Source: Leptobrachium leishanense
Taxonomy: Eukaryota; Chordata; Amphibia; Anura; Megophryidae
Reading direction: 5' to 3'
Assembly: GCA_009667805.1 (NCBI GenBank)
Contig: CM019067.1
Location: 247,725,721-247,789,720 of the forward strand
Length of the DNA stretch: 64,000 nt
The stretch's first letter is position 1. Every line of letters starts with the position of its first letter. A program made the position numbers and the translations under genes. This document shows positions 55,203 through 64,000 of the stretch, in pieces. The notes under the pieces were generated by a model. That model ran no database searches. It was not told the origin of the DNA and saw nothing but the letters and a program-made list of their open reading frames with translations.

Positions 55203-58200
55203 TTAACATTCTTCAATTAGTCTTTGTGGCCTTCTGACATCTCTGCCACTTGATGTATGTTGGTCCCCTTGTGATGACTGTTGTAAAGCTCTTCTGGGAT
55301 GCTCTACTGGGGAAGGAGTGTCTTCTGTATTGTCAGTATCCTCAAAAGAGGGCTCCTCAGGGGCATTTATCAGAAATGGTTCCCGATGAATTACCTCTTG
55401 GTCATGTTGCATATCAGAGCAAGCCTTTTCAGAATCCTCACCATTGCTTAAACAATCCATGTCCAGTGACTGTGGTAGGTCTAGAGAGTGACATGGTATC
55501 TTCAATAAATGTTTCTGATTGCGTCTCAACACCACTCCATGCATTGTTTTAACTTCAAAGGACCTGTCTGTAACTTGACGCAGCACTACAGCTTCAGTCG
55601 TCCAGTGCTGACCAGTCCAGATCTTTACAGTTTAGGGATTAAACCTTTAGGCGCATAGAACAGGGATTTATGTCTATGTGATATACTAGTCGATATACTA
55701 GTAATATTTATCGATGTGGTCACCTTGGACCAGGACATGGATCTAGATGATCGCCATAATAATCAACAATGTGCACCATATAAATATTAAAAGGAATACA
55801 TATATTTCCAATTGGTTGCAAACACAGTCAATTTGATTTCGGGATTACTGTGGTCTTCTTTAGTATTCAAGTATATATGTTGAAGGCCCGGTTCAGACGT
55901 ATCTTTCGAGTGTCAGTGTTGAGAGCCCTAGTCCTGGCTCTGAGGAACTTCCGCCTGTGGGGTATTTATTGGGCAACCCTTAGCCCTATTTCATAGAGTC
56001 TCAACATGTTCTATAAACATTGAATGTAGGCGTTTCAAGGCACACAAGTATTCCCAGGCAGTTATTCGTGCAAGGAGTCTCTAGAATTGAAATCCCTTTT
56101 GCTACTCTTCCCTGTGAAGTGTCCCCAACCTGCAGCATTTTTATATTCTTGGCACTTCTGTCATAGTTCCTTTTCTGACGTTCCCTAATTTCTTCCTTCT
56201 TTGCAATGTAGGAAGTATGCAACTTTCTGTCATTGTGATAATGTGTCAAATTCAATTGTGGTAACTTAGTCTTTATCTGACGCCCGAAGAACAATTCTGC
56301 GGGAGATTTGCCCCCCTCCAAAGGTGTGGCTCTATAATTAAGCAAAGCAACCTGTGGTGCCTCACCTGAGTGACTTGCCTTTGTAAAGAGTCTCTTAAAG
56401 ATTTTAACTCCACACTCAGCTAATCCATTGCTTTGAGAATATTTCGGACTAGAGGTTCTGTGGAGAAATCCAAACTCTTCAGAAAATGCCTTAAAGTACC
56501 TGCAAGAAAACTGGGGACCATTGTCAGTTTTCAGAATTGAAGGGATGCAAAATCTTGAAACTATTTCTCGTAATTTCCAACATACTGTACATGCTCTGAG
56601 GATGTATTCTTGAGTTTAGAAACCTCGGGGTATGATGAGTAAGAGTCCAGCACTGCTAGGTAATCACGTCCATCAAGTGAAAATATATCCACTCCCACTG
56701 TATGCCATGGAATCTTCACCATATCGTCCTGCAGTAAAGGTTCTTTTGGTCTGGCTGGCTGAAACACCTGACATGTAGGGCACGAAGAGACTAAAGCTGC
56801 TATGTCACTCATCATGGAATGGCCAGAAAAGAATTTCCCTTGCCCTCCACTTGCATTTTTGTATTCCTAAATGTCCTTCATGTATTTTTTGAAGCACTTC
56901 TCGTCTGAGAGAAACTGGAATTACCAATCTCCTGTCTTTCAAGAGTACATTGTCCAGCACCGATAGTTCATCCCTGTGTGCAAGATATTGGTGCGGTATG
57001 TAAATTTTCTTATTTGTTGAAAGTATGGCTTGTATCACATTTTGAAGAATTTCACCTTCTACAGTAGCCCGTTGCAGTTTTTTGCTTTTTTCCACATGAC
57101 TGTTGAGATCACGCCTGACATCACAATGCTGTTAATATGCACATCCACAACAGAATCGATTCCATCACCCGGAGACCTGGTCCTTTCAGGCCAAATTCGC
57201 GACAATGTATCTGCGATTAAAAGATGTCTGCCAGGGGAAAACTCCAACACATAGTGATATTTTTGCAGCTTGAGCAGCAGTCTCTGAATTCTAGGTGGAG
57301 CTTTCCACAACTCTTTCTGAGATATAGTTATTAATGGTTTATGATCAGTTTCAATTGTAAATGAAGTCCCATAGACAAAATTGTGAAATGCTTCACAGCC
57401 AAATGCTATGCCAAGTGTCTCCTTTTCTATCTGAGCATACTTGTATTCTGTTTCTGTAAATGCCCTGGCTGCGTAAGCAATAGGCCTCCACCTTGTGCCA
57501 TCATGTTGTAAAAGGACTGCACCAAGTCCATCTTTGGAGGCATCTGTGGAAATTTTTGTTATACGTGAATCATCAAAAAACTGTAGTGTAGGTGCTGTCA
57601 TTAGCAATTTCTTTAGTAAGACAAATTCAGCCTCTTGTGCCTTTCCCCAGTACCACTCAGCAGCCTTAACTAGTAAACCTCTCATGTGTTTAGTTTTGTC
57701 TGACAGATTCGCAATGAACTTGCCCAAGTAGATCACCATTCCCAGAAATCTTTGCAAATCTTTCTTTTTTGCTGGGCTTGGCATGTCCTTAACAGCCTTG
57801 ACCTTGGCAGGGCAAAGGCTTCACTCCAGCATTTGAGATGATCTCTCCTAGGTACAGAATTTCTGATTGAAGAAATTTACACTTTGTTTGATTAAACTTT
57901 AATTCATTGTCATGTGCAATCTGTAGTACTTTCTCAAGTCGTTCATTATGCTCAGCTTCATCAGCACCCCATATCAAAATGTCTTCTATGTATACTTTGA
58001 CACCTTCTACCCCATCAAACAGTTGCTGGATGGTTCGGTGAAATATTTCAGGTGCAGAGCACAGACCAAATGGAAGACGCTTGAAACAGTGCCTCCCAAA
58101 GGGTGTATTGAAAGTACATATGCACCGGCTCCCTTTCTCCAGAGGTACCTGCCAAAATCCATTAGAGGCATCAAGAACTGTAAACAGCTGAGCACCAGCC

Positions 58201-58556
58201 ATCTCCCCTAGAATTTAATTTCATGTTGGTATTTGGTAGTGTTCTCTTTTAATACTGCCATTTAACTCTTTAGGGTCCAGACACAACCTAAGGGAACCGT
58301 CCTTTTTAGCCACAATAACCAAAGAATGAACCCATTCAGTTGGTTCATGTACCTGCTCTAGTACATCCATCTTTATCGAGCGCTGTAACTCTTTTTTCAG
58401 TGGGTCTCGTAGGGCTACTGGTACATTACGTGTAGCATGAATCACAGGCAGTGCTTCCGGCTTTAAAGCAATTTTATATTTAATGGGGAGTTTACCAAGT
58501 CCGCTGAAAACATCCTTATACTTTTCAAGTAAGGTATTGAGACTCTCGTGCTTCAA
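55203..58556 (-). pseudogene. gypsy pol: RT, RNase H and integrase (broken)
   Basis: RT starts near 58556 (EWVHSLVIVAKKDG, VLDASNGFWQVP, LPFGLCSAPEIFHR). The catalytic motif reads YIED instead of the usual YxDD (57990-58000). RNase H follows in another frame from 57784 (STDASKDGLGAVLLQ, ETDHKPL). Integrase covers about 57095-56001 in pieces (GHLGIQKCKWRAREILFWP, VGVDIFSLDGRDY, NYRATPLEGGKSPAELFFG), and a C-terminal piece lies at 55586-55203. Stops or shifts occur near 58215, 57785, 57070, 56570 and 56350. A stretch at about 55630-56090 does not look like pol and may be a later insertion. Confidence 0.88.
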
Positions 58557-58566
58557 TTCTGTAATC

Positions 58567-59823
58567 TCAAAGAGCTTGGTGATTGACCAGTCCTAGTTGT
58601 TGTATAGATTGTAATCCAATTAAAGGAACCTTTTCTCCAGGAACCACAATAAATGGGTGTTTTGTTACTGTGGAGTTATGCTTTAGGGTGAGTATGCATT
58701 GACCCACAGTTGGAATGTCAAGTCCATTGTATGCTTTCAGTGCTTTAGTTTGTTTCTGAAGTTTAGGTCTAGGTTGCAGTTGTTTCCATAGAGCCTCTGG
58801 AATAACATTGGGTTCTGCTCCAGTATCTACTTTAAATGGTATCAGTACACCATGAGCTTCTACCTCTACAATCCATTCCCTATCTGTTGTAGGTACTTGA
58901 TTGACCACATCCACAACAAGATCATCCTCACTGGAGCTAGAGGTATATGTTTTAACAGCATGTAGTTGTGTAGCTTGCTTACACTGTTTGGCAAAGTGAT
59001 TATATATTTTGCAGATACTACATTTCTGTCCATAGGCTGGACATTTGCAGAACTCATGAATTTTTCCACATTTCCGACATGAAACACCTCTGTACTTTGC
59101 ATCTTGTATATTCACTTTATTTTTTGGTCTCCTCTCTGACATTTGTGGAAAGGACTGTGCTCTGGAACCTGCAGATCTGTGTTTTCTGACTTCATTAACC
59201 AGTTCCTGACAATCTTGCTTACACAAAACATCTAGTTGTTTTTTGGTCTGCTCTGCAGACTGACATATGGGCAGAGCTTTCTGCAGAGTCAAATCACAAT
59301 CTCTTAGTAGTCTCTCACGTATTTTATTACTGTTGCAGCTAATCATAAGCCTATCACTGATTAAAGATTCTTGCAGAGGGCCAAAGTTACAAGACCTGCT
59401 TTTTAATCTTAGGTCAGTGACAAACTCCTCCACTGTCTCAAGTGGCAGCTGCACCCGGGAGTTAAATACAAAACACTCATATGTTTCATTTTTCTTTGGT
59501 GTACAATATGCAGCAAATCTTTCCATGACCATCTCATAATTCTCACCATCAGATTCAGATAATTGAAAGCTCTTATAAATGTCCAAGGCTTCTGCTCCAG
59601 CAATAGTTAAGCGCAATGCTACTTTCTGATCACTTGGCAAAGTGCAGGTGTTTGTTGCTTTCATATACAGGATAAATCTCTGCTTGAATGTTCTCCACAC
59701 TTCCTCCAGATTACCCACAAACCTGATTTCAGGAGGTGGCTTCAGGCTATCAGTTCTCACAGGGAAGCTCTGTGAGGTTTGCTGGCCAATATGGCCATGT
59801 GATGCACCTTGTTGCAGATCCAT
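58567..59823 (-). CDS. gypsy Gag with zinc knuckles and aspartic protease
   Basis: Intact 418-codon frame starting at ATG 59823. Residues 30-200 resemble a retrotransposon Gag (EVWRTFKQRFILYMKATN, ETVEEFVTDLRLKSRSCNFG). Residues 249-281 hold two Cys-rich knuckles; the second is C-x2-C-x4-H-x4-C (CSICKIYNHFAKQC). The protease active site DTGA is at 333-336 (FKVDTGAEPNVIP). The polyprotein would package element RNA and cut itself. Gag and protease share one frame here, and pol is in another frame. Confidence 0.88.
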   Translation of the reverse strand: MDLQQGASHGHIGQQTSQSFPVRTDSLKPPPEIRFVGNLEEVWRTFKQRFILYMKATNTCTLPSDQKVALRLTIAGAEALDIYKSFQLSESDGENYEMVMERFAAYCTPKKNETYECFVFNSRVQLPLETVEEFVTDLRLKSRSCNFGPLQESLISDRLMISCNSNKIRERLLRDCDLTLQKALPICQSAEQTKKQLDVLCKQDCQELVNEVRKHRSAGSRAQSFPQMSERRPKNKVNIQDAKYRGVSCRKCGKIHEFCKCPAYGQKCSICKIYNHFAKQCKQATQLHAVKTYTSSSSEDDLVVDVVNQVPTTDREWIVEVEAHGVLIPFKVDTGAEPNVIPEALWKQLQPRPKLQKQTKALKAYNGLDIPTVGQCILTLKHNSTVTKHPFIVVPGEKVPLIGLQSIQQLGLVNHQAL

Positions 59824-59880
59824 GTTGCTTTACTTGCTGGTAACTGGTAGAACTTGAAGAAACATCCACTTCTGGTACCA

Positions 59881-60080
59881 TGTGTTGTTCAGCTTTTTAA
59901 TGTACTGAAAGGATCCACGAGGTTCTGTTTACAGCAACTTCTTTATTATTATAGGACATCAGATCTGAGCTGCTTTCCTGACTCTGAGCTGGCTCTCCTC
60001 CACACTGCTCTTCCTGGGGCACAGCTCACTTCCTGTTCCCTGACCCTTATGAATATTCATAACTTACTCAGCTCAGCACA
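59881..60080 (-). repeat. 5' LTR of the gypsy element
   Basis: 200 bp, same sequence as 54836-55035 with about five differences, followed outside by GTAAT (60081-60085). Confidence 0.93.
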
Positions 60081-60258
60081 GTAATCAGGAAAATTTCCTC
60101 CTTCAGATTTTCCCTTGTCTCCACTTTAATGTCATATTCCGGGGTAGGTACTATCTTGGCACCTCACCCCGGAACAAAGCTTGCTCTCGTGAGATTGGGC
60201 AGAGTGACTGTGGAGAGAGACTACGAACTATTTGTTCCCAGTTTCATTCTACCCCTAG

Positions 60259-61982
60259 CAGGGGCGGACTGGGCCGGGGGGCAGGGATGCAAATGCCCCC
60301 CGGCCGGTCTGGGCGTAACGAATAGATTCTCATTCCATTCCGGCCGACTGCACCGCGCTTGCAGCCACAGTGCTTCCCAACTGTGTTTCTCAGGCTGCAG
60401 TGTGGCGGCGGCCCGGCTGGATGAGAATCAGAGGCCGGGCAGGCGACCCCTTCTGATGACGCCAGAGGGTGCGCAGCCATGTGATGTCTCCGCCAGGCTC
60501 CAACCCTATAAATAAGCACCGTCCTGGAGGTTCCCATGTGTTGCGGCTGCACCCTCTTGAATGAAATAAACACAATGCATGGGGCTGCTGAAAACAGGAA
60601 GGAGTCCTCAGGCAGCGTAAGAGCATGTAAGTGAGGTTCTGGCCCCTGCTTCCCACCCAAAAAATAATTCATATTCGTCTTGGCAGCAAAAAACAAACGA
60701 AAAAACGAATTACTTTATTTTCCCCTTCACCTGGCTTGGAGAAAAAATACTTTATTTGCAGCACCTATAAAAAAAAATAAAAAAGCAAAAAATATTTATC
60801 CCCCTCACCCCCAGAATAAAATAATTAATTTGCCCCCAGGTGGAAGGCAAATTAGTGTTTTCTTTTTCTGTGTTTAATTAATGTTAATTAACTGTATTTA
60901 ATTAATGTTAAAATTAATGTTTTCTTTTTCAATCTTTTTCTGGGGAGGGCAAATATTTTTTTTTCATAGGTGGCTAAATAAAGTGTTTTTCTTTCCATAG
61001 CAGGGAGGGCAAATAAAGTATAATAATAAATAAACAAAACAAAGACAATTTTTTTAAAAAAAAACGGATTTGCCCCCTCCTATAGACCGAATCAGAGCTG
61101 CACACAGCAATAAACTCACAGGAATGTGCGGGGTGTATCACAGAGCTCCACTCAGCAATAAGGGCACAGTAAGGTGCGGTGTGTATCACAGAGCTCCACT
61201 CAGCAATAAGAGCACAGTAAGGTGCGGTGTGTATCACAGTGCTCCACACAGCAATAAGCTCACATGAATGTGTGGTGTGTTTCACAGAGCTCCACTCAGC
61301 AATAAGGGCACAGTAAGGTGCGGTGTGTATCACAGAGCTCCACTCAGCAATAAGGGCCCAGTAAGGTGCGGTGTGTATCACAGAGCTCCACACAGCAATA
61401 AACTCACAGGAATGTGCGGTGTGTATCACAGAGCTCCACACAGCAATAATGGCACAGTAATTGCGGTGGGTATCACAGAGCTCCACGCAGCAATAAGGTC
61501 ACAGTAAGGTGCGGTGGGAATCACAGAGCTCCATGCAGCAATAAGGTCACAGTAAGGTGTGGTGTGTATCACAGGGCTCCATGCAGCAATAAGGGCACAG
61601 GAAGGTGCGGTGTGTATCGCAGAGCTCCACACAGCAATAAGGTCACAGGAATGTGCGGTGTATGAGGGAGAGAAGCTGGAAAGGGGGAGCGAGAACAGCT
61701 TGAAAGGGGAAGAGAAGGGCATTGAAGGGGCAGAGAGAAGAGGAGCAGAGAAAGGGGTAGAGAGGTAATGAGAACGGAAAGGGAGAGAGAAAATGGGCAT
61801 AGGAGGGGGTGGGAAGATTAGTATAGAAAGCGGAGTGAGGGTAAAGGAGATTGGAAGTGAAGAGAGGAGAGTGAGAGGCGGGATGAAAAAGGGGAAAGAG
61901 GAAAATGGGGGCCGGGTTGCTGCACCACGGGCCTGTGGCTTGTACTTGCCCCCTGGGCCAAAAGTTGCCAGTCAAGCCCCTG
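60259..61982. mobile_element. Probable non-autonomous hAT (CAGGGGCGGACTGG end)
   Basis: Left end caggggcggactgggccgg is a typical hAT terminus; the right end ttgccagtcaagcccctg is its eroded partner. The flanks acccctag and acacccag match at 6 of 8 positions. The interior holds a minisatellite and a purine-rich stretch (61660-61910). No transposase. Confidence 0.6.
61085..61660. repeat. 46-47 bp minisatellite, same family as 165-1105
   Basis: About 12 units of the form gtgtatcacagagctccact, cagcaataagggcacagtaa, ggtgcg. The false 170-codon minus-strand frame here is a repeat artefact. Confidence 0.92.
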
Positions 61983-62228
61983 ACACCCAGCAAGAAGAAG
62001 CAGCGGGTCGCTCCGTCCTTTTCATCGCAGGATGAGTGGTGGGAATGGGATTTAATGGGAGGGGTTTTTAGAGTGTGTTGTGAATTTGCATTTGCATTTG
62101 CAAAATCATTTAAGGAGTTCAGGAGTTGTTAAAATTTGTCAATTCGCGCTCCGCCGTTAACTTTTACCAGCATCTTGGAATACCTCACTTTTCGAGACAT
62201 TAAAAACTGATTTCGCTCTCGATATTAG
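61983..62228. other. No gene recognised
   Basis: Short spacer between the hAT-type element and the gypsy LTR fragment. It contains a small gcatttgcatttgca repeat near 62090. Confidence 0.5.
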
Positions 62229-62663
62229 TGTAGCGCTCACTCCCGGAGGAGCCGCTGAATTTAACCTCGGGTCAGTCTCCCCGCACTAGGGAATAAATAT
62301 ACACCAGCACTGTTTTGGGGATTTTATAAGTTATATAGTTTACTGGTCTCAAATAAACTGGCATATATAAAGCAAACACGGTATATATATATATATATTT
62401 ACAGGAATTCGTAATGCGAGAAACGCGCAGCGGTATAACAGGAAATTTTAACCCCTTCGTTGCCGGAGTGTAAGTCCCGTACAGGTTGTGTCCCAAAAAG
62501 GTGTGCGTGTATGTGTGTGTTGGTACCCGGGTACTAGATTCGACTGGCCAGTGAATAGATTCAGTGTATCTTCGACTAATCACGTTGGGGCCCTGTAGAT
62601 TTAAGCAAACTGCAGCGTGCTTTGTTAACTTTACTGTGGCCTCTCACCCATCCGCCAGACAAT
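62229..62663 (-). mobile_element. gypsy LTR fragment joined to truncated pol
   Basis: Matches the first 440 bp of 34563-35781 (gtagcgctcactcccggagg, cgcactagggaataaatata). At 62663 it abuts the 3' part of an integrase frame, so a deletion removed the end of pol and part of the LTR. Confidence 0.7.
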
Positions 62664-64000
62664 GTATACTTGAGAACTCCATCTATCCGCCAACTTATGC
62701 CTGGCAGAAGCACCCAAGTTCTTCAACAAAACTCTATCACCGGGTTGTAGATCCTGTATCCGAACTTTCAAGTCGCAGTTTCGCTTATTCCTCTGTTCCC
62801 TGTTCCCAGAGGTCTAACGGGCCTGTTCAAACGCAGAGGCCAAATTCTTCCGAAGTCTATACACATAATTTCTATGAGAGGCTACAGACGTCTGATCCAG
62901 AGATAGCCCAAACACCAAATCAACTGGCAGTTGAGCTTCCCTTCCGAACATAAGACAGTACGGTGAGTATCCAGTAGCGTCACTCTCTGTACTGTTGTAT
63001 GCATGTACTAGCGTAGCTATGTGACGACTCCAGCTCTGCTTCTCTCTGTATGATAATGTCCCCAACATATTTAGCAGCGTGCGATTGAACCTTTCTGGTT
63101 GAGCATCACCTTGAGGGTGATATGGTATAGTTCGGGTCTTCTGAATTCCCAGCAGTTCCAGTAATTGCCCAACAAGCCGGCTCTCAAAGTCTCTACCCTG
63201 ATCCGAGTGTATTCTCCTTGGTAGGCCATAGTGAACAAAAAACTTTTCCATTAAAACCTTTGCCACCGTAGGAGCACGTTGGTCTTTCGAAGAAAAAGCT
63301 TGGGCATAACGCGTGAAATGATCAGTCACTACTAAAATATTTCCCTGCCCACTAGCATCCAGCTCTAAGCACAGGAAATCAATGCACACCAAATCCATGG
63401 GTCCTTGACTTTGTAGGTGGCGCATTGAAGCAGTTCGGGTTGGTAGGGTCTTCCTTTGGATACACCTCAGACATGAGTGGCAGTAACTTTCAACTTCAGA
63501 TCTCATCGCTTTCATCCCTCAGCTGCGTAGGATTACAATAGAACTCTGGAACAGCCGCAGCCATAACTCCTATGACTTCTGCTTCAATCCCTCCCTTGAC
63601 CCGGCACTCTGCTCCTTGACATAAAGCTTGCACCCCATCCGGAGTCAACTGAGTCCATTCTGTAGTGTAGGGTTTTCTCGACAAAGCATCGGCATCTCGA
63701 TTATTCACTCCAGGGCGATACTTCAGACTGAAACAAAACCCTGACAGAGCGGCCAACCACCGATGTCCCGTTGCATCCAGCTTCGCAGTAGTCAGGACGT
63801 AGGTAAGAGGATTGTTATCAGTTTTTATCACAAATTTGGCTCCATACAGATAATCCTTCAGCTTGCCTACTACCGCCCACTTCAAGGCTAGGAACTCCAA
63901 CTTGTGGGTAGGATAGTTCTTTTCTGAAGGCGTAAGACTCCGACTCACATAGGCTACCCGCCTCAACAATCCACCATATTCTTGGTATAGGACTCCCCCT
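62664..64000 (-). pseudogene. gypsy pol fragment: RNase H and integrase (runs off the window)
   Basis: From 64000 down: RNase H (LLRRVAYVSRSLTPSEKNYP, KTDNNPLTYVLTTAKLDATG, YRPGVNNRDADALSRKPY), then a frame change near 63500, then integrase with its zinc-binding end (CHSCLRCIQR) and DDE residues in VCIDFL, HSDQGRDFES and DAQPERFNRTL. The reading continues past 62814 (PGDRVLLKN-like) until the LTR junction. This is a different gypsy family from the element at 54836-60080, judged by its LTR and protein sequence. Confidence 0.85.

Larger units (their letters stand above)
54836..60080 (-). mobile_element. Full-length Ty3/gypsy LTR retrotransposon (decayed)
   Basis: 5.2 kb on the minus strand with two 200-bp LTRs and the 5-bp duplication GTAAT at 54831-54835 and 60081-60085. 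Order on the minus strand is LTR, primer-binding-like TGGTACCAGAAGTGG just inside the 5' LTR, gag-protease, RT, RNase H, integrase, LTR. LTR divergence of about 2.5% suggests a fairly recent insertion, yet pol has several frame changes and stops. Integrase precedes the LTR, which is the gypsy order. Confidence 0.93.

Noticed and set aside
60974..61486. 170-codon minus-strand frame
   Set aside because: Frame over a 46-47 bp minisatellite with variable units; no protein features.

Overview
The window looks like nuclear DNA from a large, repeat-rich vertebrate genome, most likely a frog. Only one host gene is clear: an intronless coding exon for a GPR141-like orphan G protein-coupled receptor at 33415-34308 (+), with a splice acceptor just upstream and two AATAAA signals downstream. 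There is no sign of operons, ribosome binding sites, CRISPR arrays or prokaryotic genes. The frog assignment rests on the receptor and on the repeat mix: hAT elements, TWA-flanked Harbinger-type MITEs, TTAA-flanked elements, Tc1 copies, GIY-YIG Penelope-like elements (PLEs), an L2-like LINE tail and Ty3/gypsy elements. It is an inference.

Layout. 1-1757: a 40-55 bp minisatellite and a palindromic hAT-type terminus. 1757-7560: mostly low-copy AT-rich DNA with L2-like tails, a PLE terminal fragment carrying a hammerhead ribozyme motif (about 3780), a Harbinger-type MITE (5324-6063) and two weak candidate exons. 7584-11873: two hAT-type elements with perfect 8-bp target duplications, each carrying nested MITEs. 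12141-17346: broken Tc1 elements nested with MITEs. 18107-18628: a TTCG-rich hAT-type element. 19236-28462: a three-layer nest in which a MITE holds a 7.5-kb PLE palindrome and a TTAA-flanked element. 28831-32414: a solo LTR, a polyadenylated retrosequence and two MITEs. 32900-34560: GPR141. 34563-44980: an LTR, an L2-like LINE 3' end, a second TTCG hAT, a solo LTR, a TTAA element, a minisatellite grown from LINE 3' sequence, and an inverted-repeat structure. 45054-53652: a second two-ended PLE insertion that now holds a decayed autonomous hAT, two subterminal tandem arrays and another nested hAT. 54836-60080: a full-length but frameshifted Ty3/gypsy element with 200-bp LTRs. 60259-61982: a hAT-type element enclosing the same minisatellite family as the left edge. 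62229-64000: a deleted gypsy copy that runs off the window.

The most notable signal is the pair of PLE insertions at 19519-27026 and 45054-53652. In each, two PLE 3' ends point outward from a 5'-truncated centre. Each is bounded by a direct duplication of the target (17 and 15 bp), and in each only the left copy carries a 3' extension of about 120 bp. In the first, each arm contains a hammerhead-like ribozyme with a perfect stem I, a six-pair stem II and a palindromic ACGCGU stem III, which suggests action as a dimer. This fits reverse transcription primed from both ends of one staggered break. Several nested insertions can be proved inside the window, because intact paralogous copies of the target sequence are also present.
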